A stretch of 64,000 nt of DNA from Bacteroidota bacterium (GCA_016715425.1 JADKAC010000007.1:366807-430806), one strand, 5' to 3'. Shown: positions 44,649 through 53,668, counted from the stretch's first letter. Numbers and translations are program-made. Notes: a model not told the origin generated them from the sequence alone.

Positions 44649-47045
44649 CTATTGAATTATAAATTTCCCTTGACTGGAAATTTGTTCGCTTTTTAATTTA
44701 TAAATATACATACCGGAAGGAAGCTCCTCTTTATTAATTATAAATTCATCATCGGAAGTGGTAGGATATTCCCGCAATAATCTTCCGGTAAAATCATACA
44801 GGTATAATGAAAAATCTGTATGCAGATAATTATTAAAACTAAACACAGATTGTTCGGTTATCGGATGCGGATATATATTGATATTTAATAAGTCAGTACT
44901 ATATACTAAATCGTTAATGCTGGTGAGTGTATAACATGCATCATTTTTTAATGCTACTACTTCATGATAGTCTTCATTAATTGCTGTAGTTACATAATCA
45001 ATGCAAATAGTAGTAGGATAGATTGTAGTGAAATATATTCTGAATAAGGGCAGTGGTGTAATATTTTTGATAAAGCCTTGCTCATTATAACCCAATCCGA
45101 TAATTTCTTTATCACTGTGTTGAATTTGAAAATCACTTGTTTCAATAGATGGTGCAAGCTTTTCTATTGAATCAATTATAAGTCCATCTAAGGATAATTG
45201 AAATCCTAAAATATCCGCAGTCATATTTTTTGCATAGATATCAATATATTCTTCTGCTGTATTTATTTCTCCAATATTGAAAGTTACTGTATCACTAGTA
45301 TTTAAAAATCCGTAAGGCATATTGCATAAATTAATAATATGCGTAACACCAGCTTCCTGCCAAGCACAACCATCAACAATTGCCGCATCATAAACATCTA
45401 TATCACCATCACCATTTGCATCATTACAAGAAGCTGCAATAATCGTATTTGATAAAATTCTTTCTATATATTCATCCACATCCACAGCAGTTCTGGCAGT
45501 ATCTGCATTTAAATCACCAACTCGTGCAAAGCCATTACATTCGCCATTACAATCATATTTTGCCGAACCAAAAATTTCACCATAACAATCATAATAGGGT
45601 GCACAGCTATCCACCCTTGTAACTGTTGGCATATCACCCGGCGCATCTCTTTCAAGATTGATACATACGCTAGTCCAATTATTAGAGAGATTTATTTCTG
45701 TATTGCCATCTGCATCCGGATTATTCAGCCAGTTAACTCTTGCAACCAATGTATAATTACCATCAGGAATATCAGTTAAATCGACCCATTGACAACTGGT
45801 ACCTCGACCATAAATATCATAACATCCGGCGGAGATTCCCATATTGCCTCCACCATATTTTGGAGTACCATCAAAACAACCGACATCCATAACTGCATAC
45901 CCATTTTTATGTCCTGAAGGAATTTCATTTCCAAACTCATCATACAAAATATATTCACCATAATCAGCATAATGCCAATGACCATGACACGGACTATAAA
46001 TAAATCCCGGAGCGCCATCACCCGGTGAACCAAGATGATAATCCACATCTCCTATATTATCGATCTTCACACCAAATTTTAAAACATAACGAGTACCTAC
46101 ACCTGTAACACAAGCCTCTTCAAAAGCACAATCATCCCAATCTGCATTATACGATTCAATGCTAAAATCTGAACTGAAGTATGGTAATCCATCAAAATAT
46201 GTTGAGTCAAGAGTTAAGTCAGGACCAAGCGGACAATCCGGATCGCCGGGATAAATACAAGAGCCATCATCAATAACTGCAAGTGGAGAATAATTACATG
46301 CATAAGGATCTGTACAACCAGAAGGTGGACCTATATAAGTTATCTGCCAATTAATTTCGGAACCCTCACAAGAAGTTTCTATATCACCGATACGGATATA
46401 ATATTCTTTTTCCGTTTCAAATATTCCACTGATAAAAGATTGTTCATCACACCAATCATCATTGTAATAAGTAGTTCCTTCTGCAAACTCAGAAGGTATT
46501 AATCCTGCACAATGATCATACACCCAAATTTGTGTATTGCAAGTATTTTCTAAATCGCAAGTAGTTATTTGATAAGTCCCAAATTCTTCAGGTATAAATT
46601 TATACCATGTATTCGGAGCAGATGCGGTATATGTTCCTGTTGTAACATCAAATGCAGAGCTACAAGAAGTGCCCGGAGGACAGCCCATATCTATTGAAGT
46701 AGAATAATCAAAGTCGCCGGTAAATGTTGCGAGTAGTGCACCATCATAAAATAATTCAACTCCATGTGGTGTATAAATTCCATCACCATAACTATCGTAC
46801 AAATGAAATGTATAACACGTGCCTTCTGCAACACATAAGCTATCACTTTCAGCATCGCCCTCTGCTATAATAACTCCATCGGCATCCGTAATAGCCCAGG
46901 ATGTTTCTGCAGGCCAAGAATCCGGATCAATTAAAATAACAACACCTACTTCACCAGCATCGCAGGAAATAGCATGCACATTATTTATATTTAAACATAA
47001 CAGCGTAATCAGTGAGAGATGTAAAAGAGGAGTAGAAGTTTTCAT
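44649..47045 (-). CDS. Secreted lysyl-oxidase-like protein with dockerin-like segment and T9SS tail
   Basis: 798 aa with a signal peptide (LLHLSLITLLCLNINNVHA). Residues ~25-270 are beta-rich modules, including a CUB/PPC-like stretch and a GCTDPYACNYSP Cys-rich motif. Residues ~275-490 match lysyl oxidase: the copper site SPCHGHWHYADYGEYIL, the Lys in PSGHKNGYAV and Tyr in GCYDIYGRGTSCQW, equivalent to the Lys and Tyr that form the LTQ cofactor, and DLTDIPDGNYTLVARVN. Residues ~505-565 resemble a dockerin (GDLNADTARTAVDVDEY, NDANGDGDIDVYDA). The end (INIYPHPITEQSVFSF to GMYIYKLKSEQ) is a T9SS sorting domain. It is expected to act outside the cell, oxidising lysine amino groups; this is inferred from the family. 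Confidence 0.85.
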   Translation of the reverse strand: MKTSTPLLHLSLITLLCLNINNVHAISCDAGEVGVVILIDPDSWPAETSWAITDADGVIIAEGDAESDSLCVAEGTCYTFHLYDSYGDGIYTPHGVELFYDGALLATFTGDFDYSTSIDMGCPPGTSCSSAFDVTTGTYTASAPNTWYKFIPEEFGTYQITTCDLENTCNTQIWVYDHCAGLIPSEFAEGTTYYNDDWCDEQSFISGIFETEKEYYIRIGDIETSCEGSEINWQITYIGPPSGCTDPYACNYSPLAVIDDGSCIYPGDPDCPLGPDLTLDSTYFDGLPYFSSDFSIESYNADWDDCAFEEACVTGVGTRYVLKFGVKIDNIGDVDYHLGSPGDGAPGFIYSPCHGHWHYADYGEYILYDEFGNEIPSGHKNGYAVMDVGCFDGTPKYGGGNMGISAGCYDIYGRGTSCQWVDLTDIPDGNYTLVARVNWLNNPDADGNTEINLSNNWTSVCINLERDAPGDMPTVTRVDSCAPYYDCYGEIFGSAKYDCNGECNGFARVGDLNADTARTAVDVDEYIERILSNTIIAASCNDANGDGDIDVYDAAIVDGCAWQEAGVTHIINLCNMPYGFLNTSDTVTFNIGEINTAEEYIDIYAKNMTADILGFQLSLDGLIIDSIEKLAPSIETSDFQIQHSDKEIIGLGYNEQGFIKNITPLPLFRIYFTTIYPTTICIDYVTTAINEDYHEVVALKNDACYTLTSINDLVYSTDLLNINIYPHPITEQSVFSFNNYLHTDFSLYLYDFTGRLLREYPTTSDDEFIINKEELPSGMYIYKLKSEQISSQGKFIIQ

Positions 47046-47161
47046 TGTTACAAGTTTGAAGTTTGAAGTTATTCAATATTTTATTTCAATTGAAAATATT
47101 ATTGTTAAAAAGGAGAATAGATTGACAATAAAATCTGATTACTAAAAGCAGTTGCTTTTCA

Positions 47162-47554
47162 TTATTTAGAAAATTCATTTTTTATTTTGCTCAACTGTTT
47201 TCTTACATTCTCAATATTATTGGCTGCATTTCCAATAAATATATTTTCACCAATTACAACTACAGGTCGTTTTAAAAATGTGTAATCTTCAAGAATATAA
47301 TTCCGGTAATCCATTTCAGAAAGTTGTTGATTTTTAAGATTCAATTCTGTATACTTTCTTGCAACTAGGCTGAACAAAGGTGCATAACCTCCTGCCCTAT
47401 TTGCTAAAAAATCAATTTGTGCTGGTGTAATTTTTTCAGTTTTAATATCCTGAAATCGAAATGGATATTTTGCAATTTCCAATTCCTTCATAATTCTGCG
47501 ACACGTATCACATGTAGATAAATAATAAAATTCGAAGGAATTGATTACAGCCAT
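47162..47554 (-). CDS. ArsC/Spx-family thioredoxin-fold protein
   Basis: 130 aa with a thioredoxin-like start and the active-site motif YLSTCDTCRRIMKELE (CxxC), then KTEKITPAQIDFLANRAGG and LKRPVVVIGENIFIGNA, the usual ArsC/YffB/Spx landmarks. Family members include arsenate reductases and the transcriptional regulator Spx. The CxxC and the lone setting, without ars genes, make arsenate reduction doubtful. It lies 32 bp downstream of the kinase gene at 47587-48843 on the same strand, so the two are probably co-transcribed. Confidence 0.8.
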   Translation of the reverse strand: MAVINSFEFYYLSTCDTCRRIMKELEIAKYPFRFQDIKTEKITPAQIDFLANRAGGYAPLFSLVARKYTELNLKNQQLSEMDYRNYILEDYTFLKRPVVVIGENIFIGNAANNIENVRKQLSKIKNEFSK

Positions 47555-47586
47555 TCAGTAAAAATAAACACCAAAATTTAAAATTA

Positions 47587-48843
47587 TTATTTGGCTAAAG
47601 TAAAACGGAAGGTACTTCCCTCTTGTGGAAATGAAACAACATCGATTTCACCACTATGTTTCTCAACAATTTTTTTGCAGATGGATAGGCCCAATCCTGA
47701 CCCTTTATATTCGGCTGACGAATGTAAGCGTGAGAAGAATTGGAAAATTTTATCGTGAAAAGATTTATCTATTCCAATTCCATTATCGGTGACACCAAAT
47801 TCCCATTTATTTTTTAAATCTTTTACTTCTATAAAAATCATAGGTGCGGCACCACCCTTAAATTTTACAGCATTTTCAATCAGGTTTTGAAATAATCTTA
47901 CAATTTCTTTTTGATATCCTTTCATATCACCGGGCAAATCATTATAGAAAACAATGGCATCATTTTCCTCTATACTCACTTTGATATTCCGCATCACTTC
48001 TTCCAGCATTATTTCACCATTAAACTCACTCATCGGTTCTTCAATATAATCTAATCGTGAATAAGCAAGCAAATCTTTTATCATGTTATGCATGCGTTCT
48101 GCTCCATCCTTTGCATACTCCAGATATTCTTTTCCTTCATTATCAATGATAGATCCATATCGCCTGAAAAACAATCCAATATAATTAGAAATGGTGCGCA
48201 ATGGTTCCTGTAAATCATGTGAAGCAGAATATGCAAATTGTTTCAATTCATCATTGGAACGAATCAGTTTATCATTGATATTTTTTAATTGGCGTGATTG
48301 ATCAATATTTAAATCTTGATAACTATTATCCTTTGCTATCGCATTATTTACAACTTGAAATTTTGCCAGCGCACCAGCCGCTATACTGCATATTGCCCGA
48401 ACCAATTCTTTATCTCCACTGGCAATTTCAATATTGCCACTATCACCCGCAATTATACATGCATACGGAAATTCATCTGCCCCGGCAGGAATCACTAAAT
48501 AGGAACCGGAAGTCATTGGTTCTGATTCAAAGAATCCTGATCTATCATGTCTGATGATTTTGCAAACATCTTTTTTTATACGCTCAAAAGCATCGGTTGA
48601 TTTCAGATATACCGGAAAATCTATAATACCATTTGAATATTTTGAACGGGTTATTAGTGACCGGCGAATATATACTCCGTCCTTTTGTTCCTGAGAAAAT
48701 ACCATGCAATATTCCAAGCCTATACTGTCAATTATAAAATTGCCAATAACCTGACAGGTTTCGTCAAAGGTGGTAGTATTAGAAATGTTGCGTGCAAACA
48801 GCCCTACAGATTCCCAGTTGATGTTTATTCCTAAAGAGGTCAT
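47587..48843 (-). CDS. GAF-domain histidine kinase of the phytochrome type
   Basis: 418 aa, cytosolic. Residues ~1-165 form a GAF-like domain (FDETCQVIGNFIIDSIGLEYC, YLVIPAGADEFPYACIIAG). A linker helix and an H-box of the form FAYSASHDLQEPLRTI (His ~212) follow, the variant seen in phytochrome and related kinases, then an N-box (NLIENAVKF), DNGIGID and GSGLGLSICKK. The core is distinct from that of the five-kinase operon. No chromophore-binding Cys is evident. No receiver is adjacent, so the partner is unknown. Confidence 0.88.
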   Translation of the reverse strand: MTSLGININWESVGLFARNISNTTTFDETCQVIGNFIIDSIGLEYCMVFSQEQKDGVYIRRSLITRSKYSNGIIDFPVYLKSTDAFERIKKDVCKIIRHDRSGFFESEPMTSGSYLVIPAGADEFPYACIIAGDSGNIEIASGDKELVRAICSIAAGALAKFQVVNNAIAKDNSYQDLNIDQSRQLKNINDKLIRSNDELKQFAYSASHDLQEPLRTISNYIGLFFRRYGSIIDNEGKEYLEYAKDGAERMHNMIKDLLAYSRLDYIEEPMSEFNGEIMLEEVMRNIKVSIEENDAIVFYNDLPGDMKGYQKEIVRLFQNLIENAVKFKGGAAPMIFIEVKDLKNKWEFGVTDNGIGIDKSFHDKIFQFFSRLHSSAEYKGSGLGLSICKKIVEKHSGEIDVVSFPQEGSTFRFTLAK

Positions 48844-48947
48844 TGTTACGAGAAGCGAATTTAGAAACTATGATGAAGTGCGCAAGTAAAAGACTGCATG
48901 ATTCAAATTTTTATTCTTACTTTCTTCTCCACTCTGTGACAACATTT

Positions 48948-49610
48948 TTAATACGTTATCATCACACTTTCCATTTTTTTTCTTTGAATATCAGGCACTG
49001 TAGTTTCAGGATGTGGTTTACCAACAGGTATTAATAAATATGGACTTTCATTTTCAGGTCGCTTCAATAATTCTTTCAGAAAATTCATCGGACTTGGTGT
49101 ATGTGTAAGTGCAATTAATCCCGCATTATGAATTGCCGCCAACAACATTCCGCAGGAGAGTCCCACAGATTCGCTTACATAATAATTATTCTTTTTACGT
49201 CCATCCACTATTTCATAATTACGTTTAAAAACCACGATTAATACAGGCGCAATTTCCAAAAATTCTTTATGCCAATCCGTACCTAATGGAGCAAGATCCT
49301 CTAACCAATCGGCAGGCATGCGCCTATCATAACTTTCTTTTTCTTCTTTCTCGGCAGCCATTCGAATTGCATGTTTTAATTCTTGATTCGTAACGATACA
49401 ATAAGTCCAGGGTTGTTTATTTGCACCTGATGGAGCAGTGGATGCTGTCATAATAATATTATTAATTACTTCATCAGGAATGGGGTCGCTGCTAAACATT
49501 CTCACCGATCTTCTCTTCTGCATAAATGCATAAAAAGTTTTGCTTCTCTCCTCCATTTCTTTATTGGAGTATGTTGCATGATGATAGGAGATAAATGGAT
49601 ATTTCTTCAT
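48948..49610 (-). CDS. Nitroreductase-family flavoprotein
   Basis: 220 aa with the FMN-binding start FMQKRRSVRMFSSDPIPDE, STAPSGANKQPWTYCIV and the later LSCGMLLAAIHNAGLIAL and IPVGKPHPE. This is the nitroreductase fold; the N-terminal extension (KYPFISYHHATYSNKEMEER) and spacing resemble the iodotyrosine-deiodinase-like subgroup. It should use FMN and NAD(P)H to reduce small aromatic or halogenated compounds; the natural substrate is unknown. It is 104 bp upstream of the kinase gene on the same strand. Confidence 0.88.
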   Translation of the reverse strand: MKKYPFISYHHATYSNKEMEERSKTFYAFMQKRRSVRMFSSDPIPDEVINNIIMTASTAPSGANKQPWTYCIVTNQELKHAIRMAAEKEEKESYDRRMPADWLEDLAPLGTDWHKEFLEIAPVLIVVFKRNYEIVDGRKKNNYYVSESVGLSCGMLLAAIHNAGLIALTHTPSPMNFLKELLKRPENESPYLLIPVGKPHPETTVPDIQRKKMESVMITY

Positions 49611-49654
49611 TGCTTGATTTGTTTTCTATTAGTGAAATTACTTGTTCGGAACGA

Positions 49655-49765
49655 GTAGTTAATAGTTAATGGTGAGTAGTGAGTGAAAAAATAAATCGGT
49701 AATGAAATTAATAGTTAGTTTTTTGTCAATAGTCAATGGTAAATAGTCATTGTCAATAGTCTATA
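49655..49765. repeat. Degenerate GTCAATAGTCAATGG-type intergenic repeats
   Basis: The spacer before the YigZ gene is built of short variants of one phrase: TTAATAGTTAATGGTGAGTAGTGAGTG, GTCAATAGTCAATGGTAAATAGTCATTGTCAATAGTC. The unit is about 7-8 bases and heavily degenerate. No gene is visible. It may extend into the first codons upstream of ATG 49789. Confidence 0.6.
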
Positions 49766-49788
49766 GGCAAAGAATTAGTTTTGGTGAA

Positions 49789-50403
49789 ATGCAATTATCC
49801 AATCAATATAGAACCATCAATACTAATTCAGAAGGAAGTTATTCAGAATTGTCTAGTAAGTTTCTTGCATTTGCTTATCCCATTAATTCTGAAAGTGATA
49901 TTAATACTTATAGAACTCAATTAAAAAAATTACATCATAAAGCAGTGCATATTGTGTTTGCTTATCGCTTGGGTATAAATAATGAAATAGAAAAAAGCAG
50001 CGATGATGGTGAGCCTGCAGGTTCGTCTGGCTTACCTGTTCTTAATGTATTGCGCAGTCATCAACTCACCAATATTGCGATTTGTGTTGTACGTTATTAT
50101 GGTGGAAAAAAATTAGGTATCCCCGGACTTATTCGTGCATATAAAACAGCAGCCGAAAATGCAATTGAAAATAATACAGTAATTATTAAAGATATTTTTC
50201 ATCACTATTCCGTTTCTGTTGAAGAGCAATATTTTAATAATCTCATTCATGCACTCAACCAAATGGGTGCATCTGTTTTTGAAATAGAATATGGTACTCA
50301 ATGTAATTTCAATATTCGAATTAAGGCAGAACAAAAAGAAAATTTGGAAACTTTAATTGAAAAATTTTGGCAGGCAGAATTGACTATGGTGAAGGGTGAA
50401 TAA
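49789..50403 (+). CDS. YigZ/IMPACT family protein
   Basis: From ATG 49789, 204 aa; the frame is open to 49750 but that part is repeat DNA. It has the family motifs SKFLAFAYPINSE, HHKAVHIVFAYRLG, SSDDGEPAGSSGLPVLNVL and CVVRYYGGKKLGIPGLIRAY, then a C-terminal ferredoxin-like DUF1949-type domain. Members of this UPF0029 family relate to the translational regulator IMPACT; bacterial YigZ has no firmly set reaction. It is flanked on both sides by degenerate repeats. Confidence 0.88.
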   Translation: MQLSNQYRTINTNSEGSYSELSSKFLAFAYPINSESDINTYRTQLKKLHHKAVHIVFAYRLGINNEIEKSSDDGEPAGSSGLPVLNVLRSHQLTNIAICVVRYYGGKKLGIPGLIRAYKTAAENAIENNTVIIKDIFHHYSVSVEEQYFNNLIHALNQMGASVFEIEYGTQCNFNIRIKAEQKENLETLIEKFWQAELTMVKGE

Positions 50404-50545
50404 GCAATAAACAATAGGCAATTAACAATTAGCAATTGTAAAGGGTAAATGGTAAATGAAAAAAAATTAATGAGTAATCAATAATGAGTGATAGGTGATG
50501 AGTATTTTGTCAATGGTCTATGTCAATAGTCAATGTTAACTGTCA
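50404..50545. repeat. Degenerate intergenic repeats downstream of YigZ gene
   Basis: GCAATAAACAATAGGCAATTAACAATTAGCAATTG followed by GGGTAAATGGTAAATG, AATGAGTAATCAATAATGAGTG and GTCAATGGTCTATGTCAATAGTCAATGTTAACTGTCAATT. Same wording as at 49655-49765. The remaining spacer up to 50672 holds nothing I recognise. Confidence 0.6.
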
Positions 50546-50672
50546 ATTTAGATTAAGTCCAGATTCGCTATACAATACCCTCGTTTTATTCACAGTTAAT
50601 ATCAAATTATCAACAAACCTAGAAAAAGAAAAATGTGTTTGATAAAATTGAATTGTAATTACAAAAAAACTT

Positions 50673-51149
50673 ATGAAAAATTTATTGTGGAAGATCCGGA
50701 GTTTTCATCAAATGAATGTATTTGAACTGAATGCAATCTTCCGTTTACGACAGGAAGTGTTTGTGGTAGAGCAGAATTGTGCTTATTTGGATGCGGATGG
50801 AAAGGATCAGTTTAGCGAACATATTTTTGGTGTAGATGATGATGGAAGAGTGCTTGCTTATTGTCGCATTGTGCAACCAAGTGTTACAGTCCCCGATGTT
50901 TCCATCGGCAGAATTGCAACACATACAGACGTGCGTGGAACAGGATTGGGAAAAATATTGATGGAAAAAGCAATGGCGTTTATTGACGACCGTTACGGAA
51001 AAGTTTCAATCCGTTTAGAAGCCCAACAATACCTGTTAAAGTTTTATGAAAATTATGGCTTTGTTGTGAATAGCGATACTTATCTTTTGGATGGAATTGA
51101 ACATGTAGAAATGTTGCGCAACGTTGAAAAGGTTATGATCAATTTTTAA
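50673..51149 (+). CDS. ElaA-type GNAT acyltransferase
   Basis: 158 aa matching the ElaA subgroup of GNAT proteins: ELNAIFRLRQEVFVVEQNC at the N-terminus, DDDGRVLAYCRIVQP, SIGRIATHTDVRGTGLGKILM with the acetyl-CoA pyrophosphate loop (RGTGLG), and LEAQQYLLKFYENYGFVV. Cytosolic, single-domain, complete. The acceptor substrate of ElaA proteins is not established. Confidence 0.9.
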   Translation: MKNLLWKIRSFHQMNVFELNAIFRLRQEVFVVEQNCAYLDADGKDQFSEHIFGVDDDGRVLAYCRIVQPSVTVPDVSIGRIATHTDVRGTGLGKILMEKAMAFIDDRYGKVSIRLEAQQYLLKFYENYGFVVNSDTYLLDGIEHVEMLRNVEKVMINF

Positions 51150-51246
51150 ATAAACAAATTGACGCTTGATGTGTTTCCTTCTTCTTGAAAGTTTATAAAG
51201 AATATTTATCCTGAATCAAATTAATTTAAACTAAAACTGAAATTTT

Positions 51247-51660
51247 ATGGGAATGTTGAAAGAATTTAAGGAGTTTGCCATGAAAGGCAACCTTGTAGAT
51301 ATTGCTGTGGGCTTTGTAATGGGCGCCGCTTTTGCAAAAGTTACCACTACATTTATTAATGGTATCGTAATGCCTCCAATCGGAATGATTCAAGGCAAAG
51401 ATATGTCAGATTGGAAATATGTAATTAAAGATGCCACAATGGATGCGGAAGGAAAAGTAGCAAATGCAGAAGTTGCTATTCAATACGGAACATTTATTTC
51501 AACAGCCATTGAATTTATAATTATTGCCTTTGTAATGTTCATGGTTATCAAAGGAATTAATTCAATGAAGAAAAAAGAAGAAGCCGTACCTGCTGCACCA
51601 CCAGCGCCAACTTCATCTGAAGTGTTACTTATGGAAATCAGAGATTTACTAAAAAAATAA
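51247..51660 (+). CDS. mscL: Large-conductance mechanosensitive channel MscL
   Basis: 137 aa with the amphipathic N-terminal helix (MLKEFKEFAMKGNLVDIAVG), the pore helix TM1 (VGFVMGAAFAKVTTTFINGIVMPPIG), a periplasmic loop (SDWKYVIKDATMDAEGK), TM2 (ISTAIEFIIIAFVMFMVIKGIN) and a C-terminal bundle helix. It forms a homopentamer in the inner membrane that releases solutes upon hypo-osmotic shock. The linker EEAVPAAPPAPTSSEV before the last helix is typical. Confidence 0.96.
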   Translation: MGMLKEFKEFAMKGNLVDIAVGFVMGAAFAKVTTTFINGIVMPPIGMIQGKDMSDWKYVIKDATMDAEGKVANAEVAIQYGTFISTAIEFIIIAFVMFMVIKGINSMKKKEEAVPAAPPAPTSSEVLLMEIRDLLKK

Positions 51661-51736
51661 ACTGCTTTTATATTATTTACAATTAATTCCATGAATTACG
51701 ATTTATGGAATTTTTTTTTAATTCAAAAAACAAACT

Positions 51737-52690
51737 ATGAAAAAAATAATTTTTATTCTCGCTGTATTTTCATTTTCTATTGCAAATACATTTTCACAAA
51801 TAGATACTATCTGGACAGTTGGCGGATTATCTACTTTAACCTTTAATCAAAACAGTTTAACCAACTGGGCATCTGGTGGTGAAAATTCATTTTCCGGAAA
51901 TGCATTTATTAATTTATATGCGAATTATAATTTCGAAAAATCATCGTGGGATAATATGATCATGCTGAATTACGGTGTGGTTACTGCAAATGATAATCAG
52001 GATATCAGAAAAAATAATGACCGTATGGAACTTAACTCCAAATATGGCAGATATGCGTTTGGTAAATTTTATTATGCAGGTTTGGTAAACTTTCTTTCGC
52101 AATTCAGACCGGGATATGATTACATTGTGGATCCAGAAGCAACCACTCCAATTTCAGACTTTTTTGGCCTGGGATATCTCACATTATCGGCTGGTTTAGA
52201 TTATAAACCCACCGAATATTTTTCACTTTATCTCTCGCCTGCAACCGGAAAATTTACATTTGTTATGGATCCCTATATCGCTGCATTGGGTACTTACGGA
52301 AATACTCCAGGTGTAATTGATTCTTTGGGAAATATTGTAACAGATGGTGATAGCTTTCGCAGTGAATTTGGTGCTTCGTTAATTGCTACCCTTAGTGTTG
52401 ATCTTGCACCAAAATTCAATACCACTGGTAAACTTACTTTGTTCAATAATTTTACTGATCCTATTAAAGAAAATCGAGGAAATATTGATGTGAATTTTTA
52501 TAATACATTTTCCTATGCCCTTGGAAAATTATTTACCCTCTCTTTATACCTAGAAGTAATTTATGATCATGATATAATTATTCCAATTTATAATGACGCT
52601 AATGTTCAAATTGATGAAGGACCCAGAACACAATTCAAAGAAATATTCGGTATTGGATTAAGCTATACTATTGGTGATAAATTAGAATAA
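51737..52690 (+). CDS. DUF3078 domain outer-membrane beta-barrel-like protein
   Basis: 317 aa with a signal peptide (IIFILAVFSFSIANTFSQ) and the DUF3078 signature WTVGGLSTLTFNQNSLTNW followed by ASGGENSFSGNAFINLYANY. The alternating amphipathic strands throughout (WDNMIMLNYGVV, FTLSLYLEVIYDHD) and a C-terminal aromatic-rich strand fit a small outer-membrane barrel. Function is unknown; the family is Bacteroidota-specific. It converges on the deoxyhypusine-synthase-like gene with 11 bp between. Confidence 0.82.
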   Translation: MKKIIFILAVFSFSIANTFSQIDTIWTVGGLSTLTFNQNSLTNWASGGENSFSGNAFINLYANYNFEKSSWDNMIMLNYGVVTANDNQDIRKNNDRMELNSKYGRYAFGKFYYAGLVNFLSQFRPGYDYIVDPEATTPISDFFGLGYLTLSAGLDYKPTEYFSLYLSPATGKFTFVMDPYIAALGTYGNTPGVIDSLGNIVTDGDSFRSEFGASLIATLSVDLAPKFNTTGKLTLFNNFTDPIKENRGNIDVNFYNTFSYALGKLFTLSLYLEVIYDHDIIIPIYNDANVQIDEGPRTQFKEIFGIGLSYTIGDKLE

Positions 52691-52701
52691 TCAATATTTT
52701 T

Positions 52702-53190
52702 TTACCAACCTAATAACCAAGCAAAAATAAGTGGTGCTACAATGGTGGCATCACTTTCAATTATAAATTTCGGTGTATTGATATCTAATTTCCCCCAGGT
52801 TATTTTTTCATTGGGTACTGCTCCTGAATAAGAACCGTAGGATGTAGTTGAATCACTAATCTGACAGAAATAACTCCAGAACGGTACATCATGCCATTCC
52901 AAATCCTGATACATCATCGGCACTACGCAAATAGGAAAATCACCGGCAATACCACCACCAATCTGGAAAAATCCAACTCCTTTGCCTGCTGAATTATTTC
53001 TATACCATTCGGTTAAAAACATCATGTATTCAATTCCTGATTTCATAGTGGAAGGATTCAATTCACCTTTGATACAATAAGAAGCAAAAATATTTCCCAT
53101 CGTACTATCTTCCCAGCCTGGAACTATGATCGGAATATTTTTCTGCTGCTGCAAGCATCCAACTATTTTTTTTATCAATTTCATAATCAT
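52702..53190 (-). CDS. Deoxyhypusine-synthase-like protein, C-terminal part (frameshifted)
   Basis: In the frame following a break at ~53143-53147 the sequence reads IPIIVPGWEDSTMGNIFASY, FFQIGGGIAGDFPICVVPMM, SGAVPNEKITWGKLDINTP and SDATIVAPLIFAWLLG, clear DHS-family strands. In eukaryotic DHS the catalytic Lys sits in the Gly-Gly-Gly-Val-Val-Lys-His-His stretch; the aligned bases here give GGGIAGDFP with no Lys. A different amine-transfer reaction, such as homospermidine-type polyamine synthesis, is more likely than eIF5A modification. The first ~15 residues of this frame before NIPIIV are not real. It joins the 53105-53668 segment if one A is removed. Confidence 0.75.
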   Translation of the reverse strand: MIMKLIKKIVGCLQQQKNIPIIVPGWEDSTMGNIFASYCIKGELNPSTMKSGIEYMMFLTEWYRNNSAGKGVGFFQIGGGIAGDFPICVVPMMYQDLEWHDVPFWSYFCQISDSTTSYGSYSGAVPNEKITWGKLDINTPKFIIESDATIVAPLIFAWLLGW

Positions 53191-53668
53191 TTTCCATCAC
53201 ACCACTCAACAATAATTTATACATATATTCATGAGGAAAATATCTCTCACCTGCTGCTTGTGCATCTGTCCATATTTTTTGAATATGTTTTTGAATTTTT
53301 CTAAATGCTTCTTCTTCAGGAATGCAAGTATCCGTTACTCTATTCAATCCTTTTTCCAATAAAGCCCATTCATCTTGCGGTGTTAAATCACGCCAATGCG
53401 GTACACGTTTGTAATGCGTATGCGCCACAAGATTCATAATATCTTCTTCAAGATTTGCACCTGTACATGATATAATATCTACTTTCCCCTGACGAATAAT
53501 TTCTGCCAGTGAAATTCCAAGTTCAGCAGTACTCATTGCACCGGCAAGTGTAATCATCATCTTCCCACCTTCATTCAAATGTGTTTCATATCCTTTAGCT
53601 GCATCCATTAAAGCGGCTGAATTGAAATGACGATAATGATGTTGCATGAATTGTGATATAGGTCCCAT
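53105..53668 (-). CDS. Deoxyhypusine-synthase-like protein, N-terminal part (frameshifted)
   Basis: Starts MGPISQFMQHHYRHFNSAAL and shows the NAD-binding half of DHS: MITLAGAMSTAELGISLAE, GKVDIISCTGANLEEDIMN, HYKRVPHWRDLT. After NSWMLAAAE the frame reads KYSDHSSRLGR and stops, while skipping one A of the run at 53143-53147 gives AAENIPIIVPGWED in the adjoining frame; the merged protein is ~322 aa, close to bacterial relatives. A TTTACTTTG motif lies ~21 bp upstream of the start. Whether the break is in the organism or in the consensus is unknown. Confidence 0.75.
   Translation of the reverse strand: MGPISQFMQHHYRHFNSAALMDAAKGYETHLNEGGKMMITLAGAMSTAELGISLAEIIRQGKVDIISCTGANLEEDIMNLVAHTHYKRVPHWRDLTPQDEWALLEKGLNRVTDTCIPEEEAFRKIQKHIQKIWTDAQAAGERYFPHEYMYKLLLSGVMENDYEIDKKNSWMLAAAEKYSDHSSRLGR

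Noticed and set aside
47162..47554. Arsenic resistance gene
   Set aside because: The CxxC active site and absence of arsR, arsB or acr3 nearby make a general ArsC/Spx-like label safer.
49655..50545. CRISPR array
   Set aside because: The repeats are far too short and degenerate, with no constant repeat-spacer period and no cas genes.
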